Below are positions 7,254-15,989 of a stretch of 29,446 bases of DNA, piece after piece. Origin of the DNA: JBBAEA01 sp041656175 (GTDB lineage: Bacteria; Myxococcota_A; Bradymonadia; UBA4248); the NCBI GenBank assembly GCA_041656175.1, contig JBBAEA010000026.1, positions 1 through 29,446 of the forward strand, written 5' to 3'. The position numbers and the translations under genes are program-made. Each line of letters opens with the position of its first letter. The first letter of the stretch is position 1. Below the pieces are notes generated by a model. It saw nothing but the letters and a program-made list of their open reading frames with translations. It did not search any database and was not told the origin of the DNA.

Positions 7254-9080
7254 TTGTTCAAGCTTTCGCCGATTGTAGAAATACGCCGTGGTGAGCGAGT
7301 AGGGCTAGCCTTTTCGGTATTTTTTGCCTTCCTATCGGTTGCGACCGTGGTTGTCGGGCGTAGCCTAAGCGACGCAGTTTTGCTATCGGCGCGCCCACAA
7401 GTGGACATTGCGCAGTTCTTTATCATTTCGAGCGTGGCGCTGATGGGTGCGTCCATGGTGTACTTCGCGCTTGTTCGCGTGCTTTCGCCGACGCGCTTAC
7501 ACCCAATGATTTTGCTGCTCTTTGCGGTGACGGCGCTGTATTTACGCTTTGTGGGTGAGCCGCGTTCGGGGGCGATGGTTTTGCTGACCTCGACGTTTTT
7601 AACCATAGCGCCAGCCTTGTTAAATATTATTTGTTGGAATGCGATAAGCGATTATTTCGATTCGAGCCAGGGGCGGCGCTTGTTCCACATTGTTTTTGCC
7701 GCTTCGACTTGCGGTGGAATAGCGGCGGGGCTAGGGATCCCACCGTTTATTCATGTTTTTGGTATTGAATCATTATTTTATGCTGAGTCTTTTGCGTTTT
7801 GCATAGCGATTATTCCGGCGCTTTTGCTGAGTCGCAAACACAAGCAGGAGCGAACGGCGATTACCTTTAGCTCTTCGCGCGACTTGAGTCTGTGGCATAA
7901 TTTACGCGAGGGAGTGGACGATTTTTTACGCAGCTCATTGTTAAAGACTTTGGCGCTTATCGTGTTTTTCGCGGCTATCGCGACGAATGTTATCGACTTT
8001 GCGCTAAAGGACTATTTGCGCGAGCATTTTAGCCGCGATGAGATCGCGCTCTTTTATGGGCACTATAACGCTGTTGCTAACGCGGTTCACCTAATATTCC
8101 AAATTTTATTCGTGCAATCGATATTGAAACGCTATAATATTTCTATGCCTTTCTTGATCTTGCCTATTGCGCTGTTGCTGCTATCCGTTCCCTATTTGCT
8201 GACAGCGTCGTTTATATCGATTGTAGCGCTGAAGTTTTTTGACGTCTTTTTGCGCTTTACCATTCAGGATCCTGCGCGCGAGATTGCGGTGGCGCCGATA
8301 CCGTATTTTCAGCGTAATCGCGCGAAGATCGTCATTAAAGGGTTCATGAACCCGCTCGGTGCGATTGTGGCGGGTAGTCTACTGATGGCTACGCAAAAGT
8401 GGGGCGCTAGTATATCGCTTGGTATGCTGCTCCTCCCTACTTTACTCTTATGGCTATACTCTATACGCCACATCCATAAAGATTATGCGAGTGACCTGAT
8501 GTTTTCGCTTTCGCGTGGACGCGCGGAGGAGCGCACGCCAGCGCCGCTTTTGGAGCAAGATTTTGATGATAGTCTAGAGGCGCTACAAGAGAGCTCTCCT
8601 ATACTTCGACAAAGTGTCCTCGAATCCTTGCCCGAGATGCTCAAAACCCAAAAACGAAATATTTCAGCCGTTCAGCTCCAAACCATACTTAAGCGCGAGT
8701 GCCGCTTAGCGGCAGCGCTCTCGCTGCGCCTTGCTGCGATGGACTCAAAGTCATCGGCAAAATCGACTCGCAAACTAAACGCCTTGCTTGATGCTTACGA
8801 CGATTGTATCTACCGCATCTTTAAAATCTTGGCCCTACACTTCGATGCGCATGTCATCGATACGGCGTATCGCGGACTGATTTCTTCACAAAAGCGCACC
8901 CGAGCCCAAGGCGTTGAACTTTTACACTCTAGTATATATACGCTTGAAGAGAGCTCACTTATTGGGATCCTCATTGATGATCTACAACACACAGAGCGTA
9001 GCAAAAAACTGAACCATTACTTCCCAGAACTCGACGACGCAGAGATTGAGCAAATACTCCGAGCAGAGGGAATTGTATAG
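7254..9080 (+). CDS. ADP/ATP-carrier-like (NTT) or MFS-type membrane protein with helical C-terminal tail
   Basis: This 608-residue protein has about ten to twelve hydrophobic segments in residues 1-400, followed by a soluble, leucine-rich helical tail (about 405-608) that looks like HEAT-type repeats. The N-terminus (RRGERVGLAFSVFFAF) and the early SLSDAVLL segment resemble the nucleotide-transporter (Tlc/NTT) branch, which exists in free-living bacteria with uncertain substrates. I cannot see the residues that would prove nucleotide transport, so the substrate is unknown. The best start is TTG 7254, just before the first membrane segment, with GAGGT at 7246-7250 unusually close. The Lnt gene follows after 11 bp, so the two are probably one transcript. 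Confidence 0.65.
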   Translation: MFKLSPIVEIRRGERVGLAFSVFFAFLSVATVVVGRSLSDAVLLSARPQVDIAQFFIISSVALMGASMVYFALVRVLSPTRLHPMILLLFAVTALYLRFVGEPRSGAMVLLTSTFLTIAPALLNIICWNAISDYFDSSQGRRLFHIVFAASTCGGIAAGLGIPPFIHVFGIESLFYAESFAFCIAIIPALLLSRKHKQERTAITFSSSRDLSLWHNLREGVDDFLRSSLLKTLALIVFFAAIATNVIDFALKDYLREHFSRDEIALFYGHYNAVANAVHLIFQILFVQSILKRYNISMPFLILPIALLLLSVPYLLTASFISIVALKFFDVFLRFTIQDPAREIAVAPIPYFQRNRAKIVIKGFMNPLGAIVAGSLLMATQKWGASISLGMLLLPTLLLWLYSIRHIHKDYASDLMFSLSRGRAEERTPAPLLEQDFDDSLEALQESSPILRQSVLESLPEMLKTQKRNISAVQLQTILKRECRLAAALSLRLAAMDSKSSAKSTRKLNALLDAYDDCIYRIFKILALHFDAHVIDTAYRGLISSQKRTRAQGVELLHSSIYTLEESSLIGILIDDLQHTERSKKLNHYFPELDDAEIEQILRAEGIV

Positions 9081-9091
9081 GAAAATCTACA

Positions 9092-11086
9092 ATGATGACT
9101 GAACGGAATAAAAAAGTTCGCGCGTTTTTAGGAGAAGGCCCGAGTAAAGAGCGCTTAGATAACGTCCTGCTCCTGCCGTGGTGGCTACGTATTTTGCTCG
9201 TATGCGTGGGCGGTTGTTTAGTATTTTTGTCTTTCCCCACCTTCGATTTTTACTATTTCGCATACTTCGCTCTGGTCTTTCATCTTTGGGCGATCCACGG
9301 CTTGAGTCCGCGACGCGCGTTTTGGCTTGGGCTCTTAGGGGGTAGTATCACGAATGTGGGCGGTTTTTACTGGATCAGTGGCCTCTTAGTCGATTTTGGC
9401 CACATGTCCTTATGGCTAGCCACGTTATTGTGCGTTTTACTTTGTATAACCCAAGGCTTTGTCTACGCTTTTTGGGCTTACCTTGTCAGAAAAATCGATA
9501 TTAGCCCCTACAAAAGCGGCATTGCTGCGTTTTTAGCGATGGAATTCATCATTCCTATGCTTTTTCCGTGGTATTATGGCAACAGCCAGTACTTATTCAT
9601 TCCCGCAACACAGATAGCCGAGATTTTTGGCGTCTTTGGTGTCACCCTATTATTGGTAGTGGTGAACTTTTTGATCTACGAGCTATCAACCATTTTAGTG
9701 GCAAAACGACGTGGTATCGCTTTTAAAGTACCAAAACGATTTTTTGCGATGGGAAGCGCTTTTGTCGTATTTTGTTTTGTGTTTGGCGTGATTCGCATAC
9801 AACAAATCGATAAAATTCAGGAGGAAGCGCCTAAACTTCATGTCGGAATGGTGGAAGCAGACATCGGAATTTGGGAGAAAGAAGACGAGAAAAAACTCAG
9901 AAACAACCTCTTCATCCACCACGCCCTCTCCAAGCAACTCGTCGATAAGGGCGTAGAGCTTATTGTATGGCCAGAATCGAGCTACCAATCGCACTATATT
10001 TGGGGCTCTGCGCTGCCAAGCAACGACTTGGTCGAGCTCGAAGCAGATGCTCTGTATACCGAAAACTTTGCACCAAAGGCGGCGCTCATCATGCGCGGCA
10101 TAGATGCGGCTTTTGGCCCAAAATTACGCGTTCACGGCGAATTTAGCGGAACTTACCACCGAGCATTGATGCGAGCGGGCATTGCGACGGAGCGCCACGC
10201 AGCGCTTGGCAGCTACCCGCTTGTGTGCAAACCCCATCCCAAAAGCATGCTAAAGTGCCCATTTACAAGAGTGGTACCCGACGCGATAAATTATTATTTA
10301 CCCAGTAATGCCGCCTTACTCGAGTCGCGCGATGCCGACTTTAAGGCGCGAACCATGCCCTACAACATGGAGGGAGTACAGCGCGATATCCGAACCCCCA
10401 TAATCTTTGGCACACTTACGATGGAGGGCAAACCCGAGCTGGAACTCGACTATCATGAGCTTCTCAAAGCTTCGCGCGATGCGCTCAAAGTCTACAATAC
10501 TGCGACTTTCCTCGACGCCGACGGACGCGTTCTCGGCAAATACCACAAAGTGTACTTATTGCTCTTTGGCGAATATATTCCGTTAGTAGACAAAATCCCC
10601 TGGATATATGATATTTTACCAGAAGCAGGGAATTTAAGCCCTGGCCAAACAACCGACATTATAGAATTCAACGGGGCGCGTTTTGCAATAATAATCTGTT
10701 ACGAGGATATTTTGCCGCGTTTTGTTCGGACATTCTCTAGGGAAAGGCCACAAGTATTCATCAATATTACTAACGACGCGTGGTTTGGAAAAACGACTGA
10801 ACCCTACCTACACATGGCGTTAGCAACGATGCGAAGTGTAGAGCACCGAAAGTGGCTTGTGCGTTCGACCAATACCGGTGTTAGTGTCTTTGTCGATGCA
10901 GTGGGGCGCATTGTTGCACAAACTTCACTATACGATGCCGAAACGCTTGACGCGATGGTGAGCATTATGCCCCCAACGCGAAGCGTCTATAGCTACATTG
11001 GCGATGTTTTAGCTTGGCTATCACTGCTTGCAACGGCGTTTTTCTTCTTTACCATAAGGAAGCGCAGAGCTAAAAAACAGAAGTAA
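9092..11086 (+). CDS. lnt: Apolipoprotein N-acyltransferase, with a large insertion
   Basis: Lnt transfers the third acyl chain from phospholipid to the N-terminal cysteine of lipoproteins at the outer face of the inner membrane. Here about seven or eight hydrophobic segments (residues 25-240) precede a nitrilase-fold domain with the Glu295 (VWPESS), Lys486 (KYHKVYLL, LFGEYIPL) and Cys536 (IICYED) triad. A final membrane helix lies at about 635-655. At 664 residues it is far longer than the ~510 of E. coli Lnt. The extra length lies between the catalytic Glu and Lys (191 residues apart here, about 68 in E. coli), while Lys-Cys spacing is normal. Either of two adjacent ATGs (9092, 9095) may start it. 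A lipoprotein gene follows. Confidence 0.92.
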   Translation: MMTERNKKVRAFLGEGPSKERLDNVLLLPWWLRILLVCVGGCLVFLSFPTFDFYYFAYFALVFHLWAIHGLSPRRAFWLGLLGGSITNVGGFYWISGLLVDFGHMSLWLATLLCVLLCITQGFVYAFWAYLVRKIDISPYKSGIAAFLAMEFIIPMLFPWYYGNSQYLFIPATQIAEIFGVFGVTLLLVVVNFLIYELSTILVAKRRGIAFKVPKRFFAMGSAFVVFCFVFGVIRIQQIDKIQEEAPKLHVGMVEADIGIWEKEDEKKLRNNLFIHHALSKQLVDKGVELIVWPESSYQSHYIWGSALPSNDLVELEADALYTENFAPKAALIMRGIDAAFGPKLRVHGEFSGTYHRALMRAGIATERHAALGSYPLVCKPHPKSMLKCPFTRVVPDAINYYLPSNAALLESRDADFKARTMPYNMEGVQRDIRTPIIFGTLTMEGKPELELDYHELLKASRDALKVYNTATFLDADGRVLGKYHKVYLLLFGEYIPLVDKIPWIYDILPEAGNLSPGQTTDIIEFNGARFAIIICYEDILPRFVRTFSRERPQVFINITNDAWFGKTTEPYLHMALATMRSVEHRKWLVRSTNTGVSVFVDAVGRIVAQTSLYDAETLDAMVSIMPPTRSVYSYIGDVLAWLSLLATAFFFFTIRKRRAKKQK

Positions 11087-11186
11087 TGATTTGTGGCACA
11101 CAAATTGCTTATCATGTGCGCAGCTACTCGGCGTTCGCGCCTTGGCTTGATTTAATTAGGTATACTCAATCTTTGTGGAGGAAGTA

Positions 11187-12062
11187 ATGAGAAAATTATA
11201 TTGCGTATTAGCAGTTGTAGGGACAAGCCTTTTGCTTCAGTCTTGTTTTTTTGAAAGCGATTGTTACAACGAAGTTTACGAGCAGTGCGTAACGCGTTGC
11301 GATGCGTTTTATTGTTGGGATGAGTGCGAGCGCGTCGAAGTATGCGTCAGTAACTCGCATGGATACACGCAATGCACACGAAACTCAGACTGTGGCTACG
11401 GGCGCGTATGCAACAACGGACAATGCTACGATCGCTACACCCCAAACCATCCGACCGTTCCCATGTGTGGAGCCTGTACCGACTCGCAGCAATGTAGCGA
11501 AGCTCACGCAGCCTGCACCATCATTAACCAACAAACAGGCGAACAAGTTTGTACCCGAAGTTGCACCCTCACATCCGATTGTCCGCAAAATTTCGTCTGT
11601 GAAAGCGTAGGCGCCTCAAGTTACCAGTGTATTCCCAAGTCACTATCCTGTAGCAACGTTTCACAGTATTGCGAACGCACCGACCAATGCTTTGCCGGCG
11701 AGGTCTGCCAAAATAACCTTTGTGTTCGTGGACAAAGCGTCGAGTGCACCAACAATCTAGACTGTGGTAATCCCGACAAATTCGTATGCTTAAATAACAA
11801 GTGCAGCCGCTATTGCTACGACGACTTCGAGTGCCCCGCTACTGAAGCCTGCTTCTACACATCGAGAGAATTCTACAACTCCGGCGTTTGCATGCCCAGT
11901 AATCACTTGCAATGCCGCTACAGTGCGGAGTGTTTCGAGAGCAGCTTCATATGCACCAACGGTCGATGCAAAAAATCATGCACAGATAACCAAGACTGCT
12001 CTAACGATTACACCAGCAGCTATGTTTGCATCAGTGGATATTGCCAAATTCCAGCTTACTAA
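11187..12062 (+). CDS. Cysteine-rich outer-surface lipoprotein
   Basis: This 291-residue lipoprotein has the signal MRKLYCVLAVVGTSLLLQSC, and the LLLQSC lipobox makes Cys20 the lipidation site. The mature part is six or seven units of the form C-x(3)-[DE]C-x(4-6)-C-x(3-4)-C (for example CTRNSDCGYGRVCNNGQC), rich in Asn, Ser and Tyr. Such units are common in surface proteins of Myxococcota-like bacteria and presumably form disulfide knots; no function is known. ATG 11187 is chosen because GGAGGAA lies at 11177-11183, and a GTG four codons earlier sits inside that site. TATACT at 11161-11166 is a plausible -10 box. The repeat pattern differs from that of the broken gene at 118-1413. Confidence 0.85.
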   Translation: MRKLYCVLAVVGTSLLLQSCFFESDCYNEVYEQCVTRCDAFYCWDECERVEVCVSNSHGYTQCTRNSDCGYGRVCNNGQCYDRYTPNHPTVPMCGACTDSQQCSEAHAACTIINQQTGEQVCTRSCTLTSDCPQNFVCESVGASSYQCIPKSLSCSNVSQYCERTDQCFAGEVCQNNLCVRGQSVECTNNLDCGNPDKFVCLNNKCSRYCYDDFECPATEACFYTSREFYNSGVCMPSNHLQCRYSAECFESSFICTNGRCKKSCTDNQDCSNDYTSSYVCISGYCQIPAY

Positions 12063-12302
12063 GGCGTGCATTTTCTTGGTGGGGGGGGGACATCCCTAGG
12101 GCAACTGCAAAGTCGTCAAATTGATGATTTTCAAGGGTGTTTTTTTTGTGGGGGAAGTCTCCCCCTACGCCGCAATCCCGCGCTACGCGCGGGTTTGCGT
12201 CTACCCCCTCTGCGGGGACACCCCGCAACGCCCCGTCCAGTTTTTGGCGAAACAGGACGGGGCGGTCGCCCTATCGTTTAGCCCCCTCAATAAGGACTTG
12301 TC
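12063..12302. repeat. Intergenic cluster of GC-rich hairpins
   Basis: A G9 tract (12081-12089) and a T8 tract (12140-12147) are followed by three adjacent hairpins. These are CCCGCGC/GCGCGGG (12177-12193), TGCGGGG/CCCCGCA (12211-12227), each with a 3-base loop, and CGCCCCGTCC/GGACGGGGCG (12229-12264, 16-base loop). Short open frames through this area are artefacts of the repeats. The last ~38 bp serve as leader for the next gene, with AAGGA at 12292-12296. Confidence 0.55.
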
Positions 12303-14264
12303 ATGAATGGAAAAAGTTTCGTTTTAGCAGTATATTTATGCGCGTTCTTTTTAATGCTGGGGGCAGCCCGTATTCAGGCCGATGAACTGAATCCAGAGCA
12401 GCTACACGAAGCGGGACTTATCAAAAGCAAGGATTGTGAAGCCTACAAAAGCCTTGCTTTAGACACAGCCGCACCCCAACTCGCCGAACTTCGCTATGGC
12501 TCTCCGCCTGTTGCGCTAGCGGCTGCAACAAGTGAAAGTGGAAGCGGAGGTGGTGGAAATGAATTCACAAACACCAATATTCAAGAGGCTGGTGTCGATG
12601 AGCTTGACATTGTCAAAAATGACGACAAATATTTTTACATTGTTAACAATGCTCAGTTTTACATCATTCAGGCTTGGCCGCCAAAGGAGATGAAGCAAGT
12701 TGCGCGCATTGAATTGGCTGCGGGAGCGGAGGAAAGCAGCGTGATTCCTTATGGTTTATTCCTTGAGGGTGACAAGGTCATTGTGCTCAGTCGAAGCAGG
12801 CGAACAGCCATTGGCAAGCGCAAGTACAGCAAGGAACAATACCCCTACGGACATCCCACGCTAGTGCTCAATTTCATCGATGTGTCTGACAAAAGCAATA
12901 TTAAGCTCAAGGAGCGCCTTGAATTTCCCGCATATTATGTCGATTCAAGGCTCATTGAGGGCAAGCTACTATTAGCCATGGAATATACAGACACTGGGCT
13001 GGATCTCGAAAAATATGTCATGGCCGATATCCCTAGCTTGCCCCCCGCTTATCGCAAACGACCAGCAGAGAAGAAGCGCACAGCCATCGTTAAGAAATCC
13101 ATTCCCAGCATTCGCGCTTATCTTGCCAAGGAAACTAAAGATTGGAACGATGAAGCTTTCTTGCCTACCGCATCACTGCGTCATCAAGACGGCAAAGAAT
13201 CTGTGCTCCCCTTCGTTTCATGCCAAGATTTTTACAATCCAAAGCTTTTGGCATCCAAACGCGAAGGGTTTTTCACGCTTCTTAGCCTAGATATCAACGA
13301 TCCCACCACACTATATAGTAGCACAATGGTTAATTTGTCGTGGCTTTTTTATGCCTCCCAAAACAACGTCTACCTCGCAAAAATAAGCAGGCGTCTAGTC
13401 AACAATGATCGTATGAAAAACGATGATTCTCCCAAGATGCTTACGCAAATTCACCAATTTGCCATCGAAGAAAACGCCAAAATCCAATATGTCGCCAGCG
13501 GCGAAATAAAAGGCTATGTCAAGAGCCGATTTTGGATCAACCAATACAAAGACACTCTACGCGTTGCCAGCCAAAGATCCTTCAGTAATCCTAGAAGAGG
13601 TAGCAGCGCTGTTTCCATTCTCAAACGCCTAGGCAATCACCTTGTAGAAATAGGCAGAATCGACGGCATTGCCCCAGGCGAACACATATATGCAGTGCGC
13701 ATGATGGGTGAGAAGGGCTACGTCGTCACCTTTAAACGCACTGATCCACTCTACACCCTCGACTTCAGCGCTCCCAACGCACCAAAAATCTTGGGTGAAC
13801 TCAAAATTAACGGCTACTCAAGCTACATTCATCCCATCGATGACAAGCATCTCCTCACCATCGGTGAAGATGCCACAGACCAAGGACGCGTCACAGGCCT
13901 TCACCTCCAAATCTTTGACGTTAGTGATGCGACTGCCCCAAAGCGCGTACAACACGAGCTTGTCTCGCCCAAAAATGAAGGCAATGGCAAAAGCGAAGCC
14001 CTGCATAATCACCACGCCTTTAGCTACCATGCCCCATCGCAAACCTTGGTCATCCCATTGATGGAGCGTAAAAAGAAAAGCTTGTACGAAGATCCCTTTG
14101 ACGGCGTGCTCGTCTACAAAGTCAGCCCCAGCCAAGGCTTTGAACGCATCGGTCGCATCGATCACCGCAACTTCGTTGCCGACAACAATGCAAAGCAGCC
14201 GCTTTCATTGAAGCGCTCGCGCATCTATTTCAGGGAGGCAGGGGTTTACAACAAAGATGCCTAA
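12303..14264 (+). CDS. Secreted C-terminal beta-propeller protein, prematurely stopped
   Basis: The 653 residues carry a Sec signal peptide (about 1-26, cleavage after IQA) and a Gly/Ser linker. The hallmark block of the Beta_propel family (PF09826) follows: TNIQEAGVDELDIVKND at about residues 95-112. Blades follow to the C-terminus, including the 'GEKGYVVTFKRTDPLYTLD' and 'LHNHHAFSYHAP' segments usual for the family. The function of the family is unknown; an extracytoplasmic location is likely. The frame stops at TAA 14262-14264, but the next 27 codons in the same frame encode YTLSKLGLKASNLLDLS, which is what the family normally has as its final strand. The start has AAGGA six bases upstream. 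Confidence 0.85.
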   Translation: MNGKSFVLAVYLCAFFLMLGAARIQADELNPEQLHEAGLIKSKDCEAYKSLALDTAAPQLAELRYGSPPVALAAATSESGSGGGGNEFTNTNIQEAGVDELDIVKNDDKYFYIVNNAQFYIIQAWPPKEMKQVARIELAAGAEESSVIPYGLFLEGDKVIVLSRSRRTAIGKRKYSKEQYPYGHPTLVLNFIDVSDKSNIKLKERLEFPAYYVDSRLIEGKLLLAMEYTDTGLDLEKYVMADIPSLPPAYRKRPAEKKRTAIVKKSIPSIRAYLAKETKDWNDEAFLPTASLRHQDGKESVLPFVSCQDFYNPKLLASKREGFFTLLSLDINDPTTLYSSTMVNLSWLFYASQNNVYLAKISRRLVNNDRMKNDDSPKMLTQIHQFAIEENAKIQYVASGEIKGYVKSRFWINQYKDTLRVASQRSFSNPRRGSSAVSILKRLGNHLVEIGRIDGIAPGEHIYAVRMMGEKGYVVTFKRTDPLYTLDFSAPNAPKILGELKINGYSSYIHPIDDKHLLTIGEDATDQGRVTGLHLQIFDVSDATAPKRVQHELVSPKNEGNGKSEALHNHHAFSYHAPSQTLVIPLMERKKKSLYEDPFDGVLVYKVSPSQGFERIGRIDHRNFVADNNAKQPLSLKRSRIYFREAGVYNKDA

Positions 14265-14348
14265 GTTTACACCCTCTCAAAGCTCGGACTCAAGGCCAGC
14301 AATCTCCTTGACCTTTCCCAAGAATTGCCCGCCATCCCCTTTAATTAG
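14265..14348 (+). pseudogene. Detached C-terminal end of the beta-propeller gene
   Basis: This segment of 27 codons continues in the frame of the preceding gene after TAA 14262-14264 and ends at TAG 14346-14348. It translates to VYTLSKLGLKASNLLDLS plus nine residues, matching the closing strand expected for the propeller ('YTxSxxGxKxxxLxxL'). A single change from a TAT or TAC codon to TAA would explain it. Confidence 0.6.
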
Positions 14349-14442
14349 GGCGAATTTTCACTTAAATTTTCTTGTGGGGGGCATGCTCTAGGAACATTCC
14401 CCCTCGCCAAAGCCTCCTCATAAAATGCAGCGGCGACTGCTT

Positions 14443-14490
14443 CATAAAATGCGTTATTTCGGCTAAATCGCCGAACCAACGCATTTTATG
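14443..14490. repeat. Long inverted repeat
   Basis: Thirteen perfect base pairs (CATAAAATGCGTT/AACGCATTTTATG) are followed, after a 3:3 internal loop, by TCGGC/GCCGA around a 6-base loop. It lies in the 288-bp gap between the beta-propeller remnant and the peptidase gene; the rest of that gap shows no gene. The stem words resemble those of the ~145-bp hairpin elements at 17937 and 24578, but the whole element is not shared. Confidence 0.6.
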
Positions 14491-14636
14491 CATTCGCTGC
14501 GCATTTTCTTCGGGGGTCTTTGGCTCCCTCCTCTACACAGGGCATAGCCCCGAAACGCTCCTTCATGGGCTCGACGTTTTGCGCGCTCTCCCTAATCTAC
14601 ACGCAAAACCATAATTCTTAGCCCCCTACCCCCCGC

Positions 14637-15989
14637 ATGAAAGTTCTCCGATTCGCCGTTACACTTTGTTTTTGCCTACTTTTGGCCTACGAAGCAAAAG
14701 CCGAAAGTGGCAAAGAATTCACTGCGCACTACACGCTTTTTGTGCAGCCTCAGGAAGGCAAAATCGAGGCAAAAGCTGAATTTTTACAGCTTCCCAAAGG
14801 AGCCGTACTTTGCCTACCCGCGATGGGACAGCGCGAAGGCGAAAATTTTCTTATTTTAGAACTTCTACGCGATGAACAAGCAGTGGTTGTCGCCATCGAT
14901 CCTGCGGGCTGCTTTGTAAACACTGAAGCTGCAAAGCAGTTTGTACTGCGCTACGAACTAGGAATCTCCAAAAATAAAACGACAAACGCATGGCTGGCTT
15001 CAAGTCTATCGCCGCATCGGCGAGCTGGGAGCATGTATTTTCCAAGCGAAAGCTTGTTTGTAGATCTACCCAGTGCCCCAGATTTTCCCATTACACTGCA
15101 AGTCGAGGGCTTAGCAAGCGACGCCTTGGCGTCTACTATAAAGTTTAGCGAAAATAGAGCTTTTACGCATTTTAATGCGTTAAAATCTTCGTATTTTGTA
15201 TTTAATGCAAGGTTTAAGGAGGAACGCTTTAAATTACATGATACGGAGCTAAGGCTAATCATGGATAGCAACTTAAAGCTGCCCATAGCCTTGCTCGAAG
15301 AAAAGCTGGCAAGGATGCTAGAGCTTTATCGCATTTGGGCACCCAATCGCATAGCTAAAAGCGTTAGCATGCTAGCCATAGAAGCAGCGCCAAAGAGCAA
15401 AACCATAGCAGGCTTCGCTAGAACGGACGCCCTCGTTTTGCAACTTGGAAGAGAGCTAAGAACACTCGATTTTAGTGTTTTGTACTTCCTAGCGCACGAG
15501 ATTTTCCATCTATATAATGGAGAGAATCTTCGGTTTGTCGCCCATAAACACGAAGAAAGCGCGTGGTTTACCGAAGGAATGACAAATTATATAGCGCTTC
15601 AAGCGCTTTTGGGCGCAGAACTTATCACTCCGGCGCAATTTTTAGAGCAAGCCCATAAACATGCGCAACTCAGTGAAAACGCCCAGTCACTTGTTCCGCG
15701 CCCAAAGCATTGGCCGTATAATATTGGTTTTATGATGAGTTTAGCGATCGACGCGCATCTTCGCGAGGCTAGTGCAAGTCGCTATAATTTGCGCGGGTTT
15801 TGGCGTTACCTAGCCGCGTCAAAGTACTGGGAGTTAGGGCATACTAACGCCAGCATCGCGCAAGCGCTTTTTGAATACAGCGGGCTAGATTATTCTCAAT
15901 TTATCCAAAACTACGGCGTTTTAGAGCAAGTTTTGCCCTTGGACGCCATTACGGCGAGTTTTGAAGCTGCAACTGGGTATTATCGATGA
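14637..15989 (+). CDS. Secreted M61-like gluzincin metallopeptidase
   Basis: This 450-residue protein has a signal peptide (about 1-22, ending EAKA). The zinc site is HEIFH (His287, Glu288, His291), and the third ligand Glu313 sits in ESAWFTEGMTNYIA 22 residues later. That spacing and the 'WFTEGxTxY' block are those of the gluzincins, closest in style to M61 (glycyl aminopeptidase-like). The N-terminal half is beta-rich, as in M61. I see no C-terminal PDZ domain, which many M61 proteins carry. No Shine-Dalgarno sequence precedes ATG 14637, and CATAAT at 14610-14615 could be a -10 box, giving a very short leader. The 3' end overlaps the convergent gene by 41 bp. Confidence 0.8.
   Translation: MKVLRFAVTLCFCLLLAYEAKAESGKEFTAHYTLFVQPQEGKIEAKAEFLQLPKGAVLCLPAMGQREGENFLILELLRDEQAVVVAIDPAGCFVNTEAAKQFVLRYELGISKNKTTNAWLASSLSPHRRAGSMYFPSESLFVDLPSAPDFPITLQVEGLASDALASTIKFSENRAFTHFNALKSSYFVFNARFKEERFKLHDTELRLIMDSNLKLPIALLEEKLARMLELYRIWAPNRIAKSVSMLAIEAAPKSKTIAGFARTDALVLQLGRELRTLDFSVLYFLAHEIFHLYNGENLRFVAHKHEESAWFTEGMTNYIALQALLGAELITPAQFLEQAHKHAQLSENAQSLVPRPKHWPYNIGFMMSLAIDAHLREASASRYNLRGFWRYLAASKYWELGHTNASIAQALFEYSGLDYSQFIQNYGVLEQVLPLDAITASFEAATGYYR

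Noticed and set aside
12081..12147. G9 and T8 tracts as phase-variation switches
   Set aside because: They lie more than 150 bp before the next start and outside any visible promoter, so no switching mechanism can be argued.
12066..12385. Three overlapping short plus-strand frames
   Set aside because: They are read out of the GC-rich hairpin cluster and G/T tracts, and change frame relative to the beta-propeller gene.
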